A DNA stretch of 25,445 nt from Holdemanella sp. (GTDB taxonomy: Bacteria > Bacillota_I > Bacilli_A > Erysipelotrichales > Erysipelotrichaceae): the NCBI GenBank assembly GCA_021442845.1, contig JABUSD010000296.1, positions 1 through 25,445 on the forward strand, in the 5' to 3' direction. Shown piece after piece: positions 7,401-16,000 of this stretch. Both the position numbers and the translations under genes were made by a program. Under the pieces are notes generated by a model, which saw only the letters and a list, made by a program, of their open reading frames with translations, did no database searches and had not been told where the DNA came from. Position 1 is the stretch's first letter, and the number at the start of each line of letters is the position of its first letter.

Positions 7401-9028
7401 TATACATTCTGTGAAATTATATCATTTATCAAAGGAATGATCTGTTTCTTTCTGGATAAGACATCTTTCATGAAAATTCCCTTTTCATCATAGGAATAAT
7501 CTTCTTTAAACCAGTTTGATATCTTTCCACTATAGAAGAACAAAGATCCCTTATCCATAATCGATGTGAAAGCAAGCACCGATAAATCATATCCATATCG
7601 TTGTGCATATTCATCTAAGGATGGCTGTATTTCATTTTTAAACTTATTGAGTGCTTCCACATTTGGAACGATGACCTGTGCTACCATGACACGATAACCT
7701 CCAACCTCAAAGTCTTTAACATCTTCTTTCAGAAAATCCTTCATTGTCTTATTTTCAATGTCAGAACCAATATAGAACATATCATAAGCAAGCTGTTCCA
7801 TATCCACATTGGCAATCTTTGCCAATTCTTCAGCCAGTTCAATATCCTTTGTTGTCGTTGTTGGCGATTGGAAGTTCAGTGTATCGGAAATGATAGCACA
7901 TAATAGAATTCCCGCTATATTCTTAGGAATGGCAACATTCGCTTCCATATACATCGATGTGATTATTGTTGAAGTGCTTCCAACAATTTCATTTCTAAAC
8001 CGAATTGGTTTTCTTGAGAAGAAATCATAAATTCTATGGTGATCGACAACCTCTACAACATCTGCATGCCGTATATGATTTACGGATTGAGAGAATTCAT
8101 TATGATCAACTAGAATCATCTTTTTTCGTGGATAATTAATAGCATGCTCCTTATATAGAAATCCAAGGAAATGTTTATCCCTGTCTATAATAGGATAGGA
8201 TTTGTGTTGTGTCTTTGTCAGTTTTCTAACAAGATCTTCCATATATTCATATTCATAGAACATATCGACATTTGTTGACATCAGCAAAGAAACCGCTGGT
8301 GAGAAATAGATATAACGGGATGTGTTCATAACCCCCAATCCAGATATCACCAAAGAACAGTCATATTCTTTAGCAAGTGTAACGACTTCTTCATCTATAG
8401 TATCTGTCCATACCATAATCAACATGGCTGCTCCCTTTTTTATCAGATCTTTTTGTGCCTCAACGTCTTCTCCAATGACAACAATTCGATCCTTTACATC
8501 ATAATATTTTGTTCTTCTATCAGATAAAGCAACAATGCTGACTTTTCCATTGGCATGGGGATTCTTTGCCTTATAAATCAAAGCCCCTTCCAATGTATTC
8601 ACAACATTTTCCACAGGTGTCTGTTTCAATAAGTCAATACCAAAAGCTGTATCACCTAATCCTACCATAGAAAGATCATTCTTTGTGACCATACCAATAA
8701 CTCTATATTCATGATCTATTACTGCCAAAAATGGCTTTCCATTTGTATACATAATCTTTAAGGCATTGAAGATTGTACAATCAGCACCTACATACAACGG
8801 TTTGGCATATTCAATTTCACCGACACGAACACGTGCATCTTCCAGCAATAACGGTTCATCAAATCCAAAGCGATTTAATACATAGCTTGTTTCCTGATTT
8901 AACGGACCCAATCGGCAAGCAACAGCACGCTGCCCTTTTTGATTTTTTAAATAGGCATAGGCAATACTTGCGACAATAGAATCCGTATCTGGATTTTTAT
9001 GTCCTGTAATATAGACTGTATCATTCAT
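7400..9028 (-). CDS. ppaC: Manganese-dependent family II inorganic pyrophosphatase with CBS and DRTGG domains
   Basis: This cytoplasmic enzyme hydrolyses pyrophosphate to phosphate. The 542-residue protein opens with the DHH motif GHKNPDTDS (H10, D14, D16). A CBS segment follows at about residues 70-130, then a DRTGG-type region at about 200-270, and the rest of the DHH domain with VDHNEF and the VVDHH signature. It ends in a DHHA2 domain with the catalytic RKK at 526-528. The insert between DHH segments is the hallmark of CBS-PPases, which are about 540 residues and are regulated by adenine nucleotides, AMP inhibiting and ATP or diadenosine polyphosphates activating. GAGG upstream of the ATG at 9028 supports the start. 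It is monocistronic and divergent from glnS. Confidence 0.95.
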   Translation of the reverse strand: MNDTVYITGHKNPDTDSIVASIAYAYLKNQKGQRAVACRLGPLNQETSYVLNRFGFDEPLLLEDARVRVGEIEYAKPLYVGADCTIFNALKIMYTNGKPFLAVIDHEYRVIGMVTKNDLSMVGLGDTAFGIDLLKQTPVENVVNTLEGALIYKAKNPHANGKVSIVALSDRRTKYYDVKDRIVVIGEDVEAQKDLIKKGAAMLIMVWTDTIDEEVVTLAKEYDCSLVISGLGVMNTSRYIYFSPAVSLLMSTNVDMFYEYEYMEDLVRKLTKTQHKSYPIIDRDKHFLGFLYKEHAINYPRKKMILVDHNEFSQSVNHIRHADVVEVVDHHRIYDFFSRKPIRFRNEIVGSTSTIITSMYMEANVAIPKNIAGILLCAIISDTLNFQSPTTTTKDIELAEELAKIANVDMEQLAYDMFYIGSDIENKTMKDFLKEDVKDFEVGGYRVMVAQVIVPNVEALNKFKNEIQPSLDEYAQRYGYDLSVLAFTSIMDKGSLFFYSGKISNWFKEDYSYDEKGIFMKDVLSRKKQIIPLINDIISQNV

Positions 9029-9132
9029 TATTCATTCCTCTTTTTATCATTATAAGTCTAAAAGTTAAAAAATTTCATATTAAATTACACAATCTATGAT
9101 AAAATGAATTGACTGAGGAAAGGATGTTTTTT

Positions 9133-10806
9133 ATGGAAAAAGAACCTGTAAGCAAAAATTTTATTGAAAGAATAATTGAGCAGGATTTAGCTGAAGGAAA
9201 AGATGTAAAGATTATTACGCGTTTTCCACCAGAACCAAATGGATATTTACATGTAGGACATGCGAAATCAATTCTATTGAACTATGGATTAGCACAGAAA
9301 TATAACGGTCTATTTAACCTTCGTTTTGATGATACAAATCCAGTGAAGGAAGACATTGAATTTGTGAACTCAATTGTAGCCGATGTTGAATGGTTAGGTG
9401 CAAAATATAACGAAGAAGTAAAGTTTGCTTCTAACTATTTCCAGGATATGTATGAAGCCGCTGTACGTCTAATTAAAAAAGGAAAAGCATATGTATGTGA
9501 ATTAACGCCAGATGAAATCCGCGAATACCGTGGAACATTAACAGAGCCTGGAAAAGAATCTCCTTATCGCAATCGTTCCATCGAAGAAAACCTTGCGTTA
9601 TTTGAAGGAATGAAGAATGGTGATTTCCCGGATGGATCAAAGGTATTACGTGCAAAGATTGATATGGCAAGTTCAAATATCAATATGCGTGATCCAATTC
9701 TATATCGTGTTGCCAGAATTCACCATCACAATACCGGAGATGACTGGTGCATTTATCCAATGTATGACTTCGCACATCCAATTGAAGATGCAGTCGAAGG
9801 TATTACCCACTCTATCTGTACTTTGGAATTTGAAGATCACCGACCACTTTATGACTGGGTGGTGATTGAATGTGGATATAAGAACACGCCAGACGAATTC
9901 CCTAAACAGATTGAGTTCGCAAAGCTATATCTAAAGAACGTTGTGACAGGTAAGCGTTATATCAAAAAACTAGTACAGGATGGTGTTGTAGATGGATGGG
10001 ATGACCCTCGTCTAGTTACAATTGCTGCCTTAAGAAGAAGAGGATTTACACCAGATTCATTAAAGAAATTTATGGATTTAGTCGGGGTTGCCAAAGCGGA
10101 TTCTTCAGTTGATTATGCGATGTTAGAATACTGTATCCGTGATGACTTAAAGCCAAAGGCACCACGTGTAATGGCTGTCATCGATCCAATCAAGCTTGTG
10201 ATTGATAACTACCCTGAAAATGAAATTGAATGGTTACCAGCAACTACAAATGTCGAAAATCCAGATTTAGGAACACATATGGTGCCATTTGGAAAAGAAT
10301 TATGGATTGAACGCGAAGACTTCATGGAAGTGCCAGTGAAGAAATACTTCCGTTTATTCCCAGGTAATGAAGTACGTCTTATGAACGCATACTTTGTAAA
10401 ATGCGTAGGATGCGAAAAAGATGAAAACGGAAACGTAACTGTAGTTCACGCAACATACGATTCAGAAACAAAGAGCGGATCTGGATTTACAGGACGTAAA
10501 GTAAAAGGTACAATCCACTGGGTAAATGCTGCAAACGCAATAGAAGCAACAGCTCGCCTATATGAAAACCTTGTTGATGAAGAAAAGGGTGTATACGATA
10601 AGGAAACTGGATTAATGAATTTGAATCCAAATTCATTGCAGGTAACAAAAGCCTATGTTGAACCATTCATCAAAGAATTCAAACCAGGTGATTCCTTCCA
10701 GTTTGTACGTAATGGTTACTTCTGTATCGATACAAAGGATACAACAGAAGAAAACCTTGTCTTTAACCGTATCGTTTCATTAAAATCATCATTTAAACTA
10801 AATTAA
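9133..10806 (+). CDS. glnS: Glutaminyl-tRNA synthetase
   Basis: This class I synthetase charges tRNA-Gln with glutamine. The 557-residue protein has [15 protein letters not shown], with the HIGH-equivalent HVGH at residues 40-43. Next come [11 protein letters not shown], the GlnRS-type segments around [15 protein letters not shown], and a C-terminal anticodon-binding beta-barrel. The KMSKS-like loop reads [11 protein letters not shown] rather than the E. coli-type MSKRKL. Three in-frame starts (TTG 9109, ATG 9124, ATG 9133) are possible. The site GAGGAAAGG is at 9115-9123, and the ATG at 9133 gives the family-like N-terminus [10 protein letters not shown]. Many Bacillota lack GlnRS and use GatCAB transamidation instead. 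It is monocistronic with its own terminator. Confidence 0.95.
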   Translation: MEKEPVSKNFIERIIEQDLAEGKDVKIITRFPPEPNGYLHVGHAKSILLNYGLAQKYNGLFNLRFDDTNPVKEDIEFVNSIVADVEWLGAKYNEEVKFASNYFQDMYEAAVRLIKKGKAYVCELTPDEIREYRGTLTEPGKESPYRNRSIEENLALFEGMKNGDFPDGSKVLRAKIDMASSNINMRDPILYRVARIHHHNTGDDWCIYPMYDFAHPIEDAVEGITHSICTLEFEDHRPLYDWVVIECGYKNTPDEFPKQIEFAKLYLKNVVTGKRYIKKLVQDGVVDGWDDPRLVTIAALRRRGFTPDSLKKFMDLVGVAKADSSVDYAMLEYCIRDDLKPKAPRVMAVIDPIKLVIDNYPENEIEWLPATTNVENPDLGTHMVPFGKELWIEREDFMEVPVKKYFRLFPGNEVRLMNAYFVKCVGCEKDENGNVTVVHATYDSETKSGSGFTGRKVKGTIHWVNAANAIEATARLYENLVDEEKGVYDKETGLMNLNPNSLQVTKAYVEPFIKEFKPGDSFQFVRNGYFCIDTKDTTEENLVFNRIVSLKSSFKLN

Positions 10807-10827
10807 GAGGTTCAGATTGAACCTCTT
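10805..10827. terminator. Bidirectional intrinsic terminator
   Basis: A perfect 10-base stem, AAGAGGTTCA against TGAACCTCTT, with a three-base GAT loop lies at the convergent ends of glnS and the patatin-like gene. It overlaps both stop codons. Confidence 0.8.
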
Positions 10828-11674
10828 ATTTCTTTATATATTCCTTTAATGCTTCTAGCTGTTCCAGTGCCGCTTCTCTTCCCAATTGGTATACTCTTTC
10901 CAATTCCTTTGGATTCTTTTCTGTTGAACCTATTTCTAAGCTTTCCTTTGGACAGATGACAAATACTTTATTCTCTTTTTCAATGTTTTTGATATATTCT
11001 GTTGTCTGATTGTATTTGATGTGCCTATTTCTTATTGCGTTTATTATTTTTGGGTATTTTCTTAATACGACTTTTAAAATAGGCAAAAGCTTATTCTTCT
11101 TTTTTACATATGCTCTAGGCTGGGTTAATACCACTACATTATGATCATATCCAATGGATTCAAAAAAACGGATTGGAATGGAATCAGCAATTCCGCCATC
11201 CAATAACTTTCGATTTCCAATTTCTACAATGCGGCTGACAAGGGGCATAGAAGCTGATGCACGAATCCATTTTCCATCTTCTCTACCACCTTTACGACAT
11301 TTATAATAAACAGCTTTTCCCGTTTCTACATCGGTACATGTAACATAGAATTCCATTGGATTTTCTTCAAATGCCTTTTCATCAAATGGATATATATGAT
11401 AAGGAATCTGTTCATAACAAAAATCTACATTATATAAATCCCCTGTTTTTATGAGAGATTCAATACTGCAGTATCTTTTATCATTACAGAATTCCATGTT
11501 GTAGCGATACGGACGCTGATGTTGTTTCGATTTTATATTGCATCCAAAACAAGCTCCTGCACTTGTACCGATAGCCCCATCAAATTCAATATTGTTTTCA
11601 AGAAATACATCGATAACACCACATGTGAACAATCCACGCATGGCACCACCCTCTAATATCAGTCCTGTTTTCAT
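10826..11674 (-). CDS. Patatin-like phospholipase family protein
   Basis: The 282-residue protein has a patatin fold with a Ser-Asp dyad. The oxyanion-hole loop is GGAMRG (residues 9-14), the nucleophile is S38 in GTSAG, and the aspartate is D159 in LLDGG. The arrangement resembles the YjjU-type bacterial patatins, which have a C-terminal extension of charged helices; residues 190-282 here are rich in Lys, Arg and Glu. Expected activity is acyl-ester hydrolysis of phospholipids or other lipids. There is no signal peptide, so it is likely cytoplasmic. The Shine-Dalgarno site is weak (TAGAG directly upstream). It stands alone between terminators, and the substrate is unknown. Confidence 0.9.
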   Translation of the reverse strand: MKTGLILEGGAMRGLFTCGVIDVFLENNIEFDGAIGTSAGACFGCNIKSKQHQRPYRYNMEFCNDKRYCSIESLIKTGDLYNVDFCYEQIPYHIYPFDEKAFEENPMEFYVTCTDVETGKAVYYKCRKGGREDGKWIRASASMPLVSRIVEIGNRKLLDGGIADSIPIRFFESIGYDHNVVVLTQPRAYVKKKNKLLPILKVVLRKYPKIINAIRNRHIKYNQTTEYIKNIEKENKVFVICPKESLEIGSTEKNPKELERVYQLGREAALEQLEALKEYIKK

Positions 11675-11712
11675 ACTCTAAATTTTATTTTATTGTCCTC
11701 CATATTACAATA

Positions 11713-11738
11713 AAAACCTCTCTGTTTAGAGAGGTTTT
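11713..11738 (-). terminator. Intrinsic terminator of the por operon
   Basis: AAAACCTCTC pairs with GAGAGGTTTT around a six-base loop, just downstream of porB on the minus strand. The T end of the stem provides the U-tract. Confidence 0.8.
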
Positions 11739-11753
11739 ACAAATCATTTCTTA

Positions 11754-12707
11754 TTAATCGTTGTATTCACGATTGCATTTGTAAAGTAGATCTTCCCAGC
11801 GTCTATCAACTTCAGCCTGGAACTGTGCAATCAAGTGTTCATTTCCTGGCTTGAACAAGTGTTTGAAACGACCTTGTGTCTTTAAGAATTCTTCTACAGG
11901 AAGTTTTTTCTTAGGAACATAGTTTAGTTTCCAGCGACCGTGGTCAACTTCAAATAGTGGCCAGTAACAAGTTTCAACAGCTAAGCGGCAGATTTCCATT
12001 ACATCTTCTGTGTTATAACGCCAACCACGTGGACATGGTGCCATTACATTTAAGAAACATGGTCCTTCTGTATAGATACCTTTTTCAGCTTTCATATGGA
12101 TATCTCTAAAATCACGTGTGAATGTAGTCTGTGCTACATAAGCTACATCATGATCTGCAATAATGCTTGCCAGATCTTTACGGTTCTGCATCTTACCATC
12201 TGAACATTTACCTGCTGGTGTTGTTGTTGTATCCGCAAACATAGGAGTAGCGGATGATCTCTGGATACCTGTATTCATATATGCACCGTTGTCATAACAT
12301 ACATAAAGGAAGTCATGACCACGTTCCATTGCACCCGATAATGATTGGAATCCAATATCATATGTACCACCATCTCCACCAAATGTAATGAATTTATAAT
12401 TTACATCGGCAGGAATCTTTCCTTTTTTCTTTAATGCCTTATAAGCTGTTTCAACACCAGAAATAGTAGCCCCTGCATTTTCAAATGCATTATGGATATA
12501 ACTATCTTCCCATGCTGAATATGGGTATGTAAAAGTTGATACTTCCAGACATCCTGTTGCATTTCCAATTACAGCATGATCACCCTGGTGTAAACCACGC
12601 AATACAGCACGTACCGCAATAGTAGCTCCACATCCTGCACACATTCTATGACCAGGCGCTAAACGCTCTGGCTGGTTCATCATTGTTTTTAAGTTAAAAT
12701 TTTGCAT
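11754..12707 (-). CDS. porB: 2-oxoacid:ferredoxin oxidoreductase, beta (TPP-binding) subunit
   Basis: This 317-residue subunit binds thiamine pyrophosphate and a [4Fe-4S] cluster. It carries the cluster cysteines C23 and C26 (HRMCAGCGA), C53 (NATGCLEV) and one near residue 215 (GPCFLNV). The TPP/Mg motif begins FGGDGGTYDIG. With PorA, PorD and PorG it converts a 2-oxoacid plus CoA to acyl-CoA, CO2 and reduced ferredoxin, reversibly. The frame opens at 12713, but AGGAGG is only two bases from that ATG and eight from the ATG at 12707, so the latter is chosen. The porA stop codon lies inside this Shine-Dalgarno site, indicating coupled translation. It is the last gene of the T-box operon. Pyruvate or a branched-chain oxoacid could be the substrate. 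Confidence 0.93.
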   Translation of the reverse strand: MQNFNLKTMMNQPERLAPGHRMCAGCGATIAVRAVLRGLHQGDHAVIGNATGCLEVSTFTYPYSAWEDSYIHNAFENAGATISGVETAYKALKKKGKIPADVNYKFITFGGDGGTYDIGFQSLSGAMERGHDFLYVCYDNGAYMNTGIQRSSATPMFADTTTTPAGKCSDGKMQNRKDLASIIADHDVAYVAQTTFTRDFRDIHMKAEKGIYTEGPCFLNVMAPCPRGWRYNTEDVMEICRLAVETCYWPLFEVDHGRWKLNYVPKKKLPVEEFLKTQGRFKHLFKPGNEHLIAQFQAEVDRRWEDLLYKCNREYND

Positions 12708-12719
12708 GAACATTCCCTC

Positions 12720-13901
12720 CTACTTACGTAATCCAATGTATTGGAACTGTTCAATTTCTGTTCCATTTTCAACTAAATCTTCTAATTGTCCAAAGATGTC
12801 ATATACATCTGTAACAGTAAAGTCACGTCCAGCTAAACCATAGATATAATTTACAGTTTCAACCATAACTTTATTTCTGAACAATCCAGCTATTACTTCC
12901 ATACCTAATGGACCACCATTTGCGTTATAGCTTTCACAACGGTCCATAATCGCTACTGCTTTAGCATTCTTTAATGCTTCTGCAATTTCCTTTGCAGGGA
13001 ATGGTCTAAATACACGAAGTTTTAAAACACCCACTTTTTTACCCTGTGCTCTTAAATCATCAACAGCCTGCTTAGCTGTACCAGCAGCACTACCTATAAT
13101 AACCATAACATAATCGGCATCTTCCATACGGTATTCTTCAAAGAATCCATATTTACGTCCCGATAGCTTTTCAAATTCCTTTGCAACTTCTAAGATGACA
13201 TCTCTTGCGTTTTCCATTGCGATTTCCTGATTCTTTCTTGCTTCCATTGCATAATTAGAAACAGAATAAGGTCCTACAGCGATTGGTTTTCCAACATTCA
13301 ATAAGAATTCTTCTGGTTCATATTCCCCAACAAAATTCTTAACTTCTTCATCTTCTAACAATTCAATATTTTCAACCGCATGTGATGTAATGAATCCATC
13401 CTGACAGATCATGATTGGAAGATGAACATCCTTGTGTTCGGCAATAGGATATGCCTGTACAAAGTTATCATAGGCTTCCTGGTTATTTTCTGAATAAATC
13501 TGAATCCATCCAGTATCTCTTGCACCCATACCATCTGTGTGGTCACAGTTGATATTGATTGGCCCTGACAATGTACGGTTAACAAGGGCTAATGCAAGTG
13601 GCATACGATTAGATGCGGCCAACAACAATTCTTCCCACATAAGGGCAAGACCAGCCGATGAAGTAGCCGTTAAAGAACGAGCTCCTGCAGCTTCTGCACC
13701 AATTGTTGCAGACATGCTTGAGTGTTCACTTTCAACAGGAATGAATTCTGTATCCATCTGTCCATTTGCGATATAGGTAGATACCATCTGAGGAATTTCC
13801 GTTGATGGTGTAATAGGGAATGCAGGCATTACATCCGGGTTAATCTGACGGATTGCATAAGAAACAGCTTCGTTTCCTGACATACGATCTCTTTTAGCCA
13901 T
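12720..13901 (-). CDS. porA: 2-oxoacid:ferredoxin oxidoreductase, alpha subunit
   Basis: The 393-residue alpha subunit supplies the pyrimidine-binding domain of the thiamine site and the C-terminal transketolase-like domain. The segments MSGNEAVSYAIRQINPDVMPAF and FIPVESEHSSMSATIGAEAAGA are diagnostic. TSSAGLALMWEELLLAA and RNQEIAMENA-type stretches also fit PorA/VorA. It begins one base after the porD stop, and its Shine-Dalgarno site GGAGGG lies within the last codons of porD. Gene order gamma-delta-alpha-beta matches the four-subunit POR of Thermotoga. Four-subunit enzymes include pyruvate, 2-ketoisovalerate and 2-oxoglutarate types, and sequence inspection alone does not settle which this is. 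Confidence 0.93.
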   Translation of the reverse strand: MAKRDRMSGNEAVSYAIRQINPDVMPAFPITPSTEIPQMVSTYIANGQMDTEFIPVESEHSSMSATIGAEAAGARSLTATSSAGLALMWEELLLAASNRMPLALALVNRTLSGPININCDHTDGMGARDTGWIQIYSENNQEAYDNFVQAYPIAEHKDVHLPIMICQDGFITSHAVENIELLEDEEVKNFVGEYEPEEFLLNVGKPIAVGPYSVSNYAMEARKNQEIAMENARDVILEVAKEFEKLSGRKYGFFEEYRMEDADYVMVIIGSAAGTAKQAVDDLRAQGKKVGVLKLRVFRPFPAKEIAEALKNAKAVAIMDRCESYNANGGPLGMEVIAGLFRNKVMVETVNYIYGLAGRDFTVTDVYDIFGQLEDLVENGTEIEQFQYIGLRK

Positions 13902-13902
13902 A

Positions 13903-14205
13903 CTATCTTCCCTCCTTCATTTCAATTGCACCAAAAGGACAAGCCTTAGCACAGATTCCACATCCTTTACAGTGGTCATAATCAAAATTTAAACGTTTTG
14001 AGTCAACAACCGGAATGCTTGAATCTGGACATACTGGTGTACATAATAAACATTGTTTACATACATCTGGTTTCCATACTGGAGTATTTGTTCTCCATTC
14101 ACCTGTTTCGAATTCTTTTGTTGTTCCAGCATTGAACAACATCAATCCTTCTGTTAAATCCTGATGAGGTGATTTTTCATTGATTTTACTTACATCTGTT
14201 CTCAT
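13903..14205 (-). CDS. porD: 2-oxoacid:ferredoxin oxidoreductase, delta (ferredoxin-like) subunit
   Basis: The 100-residue protein holds two complete [4Fe-4S] motifs: C49, C52, C55, C59 (CKQCLLCTPVCP) and C79, C82, C85, C89 (CKGCGICAKACP). The delta subunit passes electrons from the thiamine site to external ferredoxin. The N-terminal 48 residues, including FETGEWRTNTPVW, are typical of PorD. It follows porG by nine bases; the porG stop overlaps its AGGAGG site. Confidence 0.93.
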   Translation of the reverse strand: MRTDVSKINEKSPHQDLTEGLMLFNAGTTKEFETGEWRTNTPVWKPDVCKQCLLCTPVCPDSSIPVVDSKRLNFDYDHCKGCGICAKACPFGAIEMKEGR

Positions 14206-14214
14206 AAGCCCCTC

Positions 14215-14790
14215 CTATAGACCTAATGCTTCAAAAGTCATTTTCAAAGCATTCATATTTCCTTCGATAACTTCTGGTTTCTTTGCAAACTTGTGCTCAT
14301 ATGAAGCCTGCATTTCATTGATGAATTCATCTTTAGGCATAACACCACTAACCGCAACAGCTGCTGCAAGCATAGGTGAGTTAGGGAAGTATTTTCCTAA
14401 TGCCTTTACTGAAATCGTACGTGCATCCAATGTGTAAACACGTCCCTTGTATCCATTCAACAATGGCTTGATTTCTTCAACCGGTTTTGGAGAATTGACA
14501 ATAATTGCTCCATCTTCCTTTAGCCCAGCCGTTACATCGACTGCATGTAACAATGTTTCATCTACAACCACAACAAGTTCTGGTGTATAGATGTTTGAAT
14601 GTACACGAATTGGATCGGTACTGATACGGTTGTATGCTGTGATTGGTGCTCCCATTCTTTCTGGACCATATTCTGGGAATCCCTGTACATACTTACCTGT
14701 CTTAAACGCAACATCTGCTAATAGTAATGCTGCTGTCTTAGCACCTTGTCCTCCACGACCGTGCCAACGAATTTCTAAAGTATTTGCCAT
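14215..14790 (-). CDS. porG: 2-oxoacid:ferredoxin oxidoreductase, gamma subunit
   Basis: The 191-residue gamma subunit carries RWHGRGGQGAKTAALLLA near the N-terminus and EYGPERMGAPITAYNRIS, both characteristic of PorG/VorG. This subunit helps form the CoA-binding surface. The frame remains open to 14931, but that stretch is the T-box terminator and antiterminator. AAAGGAGG a few bases before the ATG at 14790 marks the real start. As the first gene of porGDAB, its expression depends on readthrough of the T-box terminator 20 bases upstream. Confidence 0.93.
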   Translation of the reverse strand: MANTLEIRWHGRGGQGAKTAALLLADVAFKTGKYVQGFPEYGPERMGAPITAYNRISTDPIRVHSNIYTPELVVVVDETLLHAVDVTAGLKEDGAIIVNSPKPVEEIKPLLNGYKGRVYTLDARTISVKALGKYFPNSPMLAAAVAVSGVMPKDEFINEMQASYEHKFAKKPEVIEGNMNALKMTFEALGL

Positions 14791-14809
14791 ATAATCCTCC
14801 TTTATGACT

Positions 14810-14843
14810 AAAAAAAATAGTCCCTTCATATATATGAAGAGAC
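14810..14843 (-). terminator. T-box regulated intrinsic terminator
   Basis: On the minus strand GTCTCTTCAT pairs with ATGAAGGGAC (one G-U) around a four-base ATAT loop; TA and then eight T follow. Its 5' arm contains the CTCTT that pairs with AAGAG in the antiterminator, so the two structures exclude each other. Confidence 0.9.
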
Positions 14844-15056
14844 GAATGTATAAATCCGCGGTACCACTCTTATTTATTCTTGCGAATACCCTCATCGATG
14901 CCAACACATCTAGCCACTTTAACGGAAGCAACCGTCTACGCCTACATTATCGGCATAGCCACTCCATGGTGATTTTCAATATATCTTAGCTGACGCCTTT
15001 CACCCAACTAGCATCTCTCTTCTTGAGCAAGCCTATATTTACTCTTCCATATCAAC
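14810..15056 (-). ncRNA. T-box riboswitch leader (probable Ile specifier)
   Basis: The minus strand carries a full T-box leader. Stem I starts near 15050, with the specifier loop formed by AGAGTA on the 5' side and GAAAATCA on the 3' side between helices ATGG/CCAT and AATATA/TATATT. The AG-bulge region AAGAGAGATG and the apical GTTGGGTGAAAGGC follow. The T-box sequence TGGTACCGCGG is at 14856-14866. AAGAG before it can pair with CTCTT to form the antiterminator, which uses the same bases as the terminator's 5' arm. The specifier reads best as ATC (14971-14973, followed by A). The T-box TGGT would pair with an A discriminator, as in tRNA-Ile. The alternative frame AAT (Asn) fits less well, because Asn tRNAs normally carry G there. 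Confidence 0.93.
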
Positions 15057-15061
15057 GTGTT

Positions 15062-15091
15062 TTTATATGTAACATATAATATCACTTTCAA
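15062..15091 (-). promoter_or_regulatory. Promoter of the T-box/por operon
   Basis: Minus strand TTGAAA (15086-15091), an 18-base spacer and TATAAA (15062-15067). Transcription would start near 15055, right at the foot of T-box stem I. I see no terminator between the upstream dehydrogenase gene (ending at 15110) and this promoter, so some readthrough into the leader is possible. Confidence 0.6.
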
Positions 15092-15109
15092 TATTTTTTT
15101 CAAGCGTTT

Positions 15110-16000
15110 TCATTTATTAAATACAATATTTTTCAATGTTTTTTCACAAACGAAATTATTTACATTTTCAACAGCCAAATCAATAAACAGTTCAAAAGCT
15201 TTATCCAGTTCAAATGTACCTGAAATATGTGGAGTTATAATTACATTTTCCATATCCCATAAAATACTTTCTTTGCTTAAAGGTTCATTTTCTACAACGT
15301 CCAGCACCATTCCCTGTATCAATCCTTCTTCCATGACTTCTTCAAGTTCATGAATGTGAACAAGACTTCCTCTTCCTACATTCACAAAGATCAGGTTCGA
15401 TTTCATTTTCTTAAAATCATCCTTAGACAATAGATATCGACTCTCATTATTATCCGGAATACAGGAAATCAGCATATCTGCATTAGAGATATACATATCC
15501 AACTCCTTGATGGAATGAACCTCGTCAAAGCCATCCACTTCTTTTACATTTCTTCTAAATCCAATTGTATAAGCTCCCATCGCTTTCATTCTCTTTGCGA
15601 TATTTGAACCTAAATCCCCTGTCCCTAGAATTAATACAGTATCTCCATAAATAGAACCTATATGATCCCCAAATCGATTCCATTCATGCTTGTTTTGAAA
15701 TCCTATATACTTCTTCATATGTCTTTTTAGCATCAGCACTGCACATATGACATATTCACTGATTCCAAGTCCAAAAGCTCCAGATGCATTTGCGACGATA
15801 CAATCAAACTTTCCTTCATATTTCTCATATCCGGCACTTTCCAACTGTACAAAAATTGGATGAAATTCTTCGATTTCATCCAATTTAGGATTCCCTATTA
15901 CAATATCAGCTTCTCCTTTATTCTTAGTAAAGTCTACATGAAACCGATTTTTCTGCTCTTTTGTTAGTGGTAAACAAGCGTATGCTTTTAGTCTGCCCAT
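15110..16000 (-). CDS. D-isomer-specific 2-hydroxyacid dehydrogenase family protein
   Basis: This 296-residue NAD-dependent dehydrogenase has the Rossmann motif GTGDLG at residues 126-131, the catalytic arginine R210 in NVGRGSLV, a glutamate in DVVENEPL and H258 in TPHISG. Family members reduce 2-oxoacids to D-2-hydroxyacids or oxidise 3-phosphoglycerate. The substrate is not evident. The protein is slightly short for the family, from a brief N-terminal lobe. The ATG at 16000 overlaps the last 13 bases of xpt and gives a normal N-terminus; an in-frame ATG at 16042 lies deeper in xpt. The overlap implies co-translation with xanthine phosphoribosyltransferase, an unusual partnership. Confidence 0.88.
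   Translation of the reverse strand: MGRLKAYACLPLTKEQKNRFHVDFTKNKGEADIVIGNPKLDEIEEFHPIFVQLESAGYEKYEGKFDCIVANASGAFGLGISEYVICAVLMLKRHMKKYIGFQNKHEWNRFGDHIGSIYGDTVLILGTGDLGSNIAKRMKAMGAYTIGFRRNVKEVDGFDEVHSIKELDMYISNADMLISCIPDNNESRYLLSKDDFKKMKSNLIFVNVGRGSLVHIHELEEVMEEGLIQGMVLDVVENEPLSKESILWDMENVIITPHISGTFELDKAFELFIDLAVENVNNFVCEKTLKNIVFNK

Noticed and set aside
14791..14931. 47-residue N-terminal extension of PorG
   Set aside because: The stretch is the T-box antiterminator/terminator region; AAAGGAGG marks the ATG at 14790.
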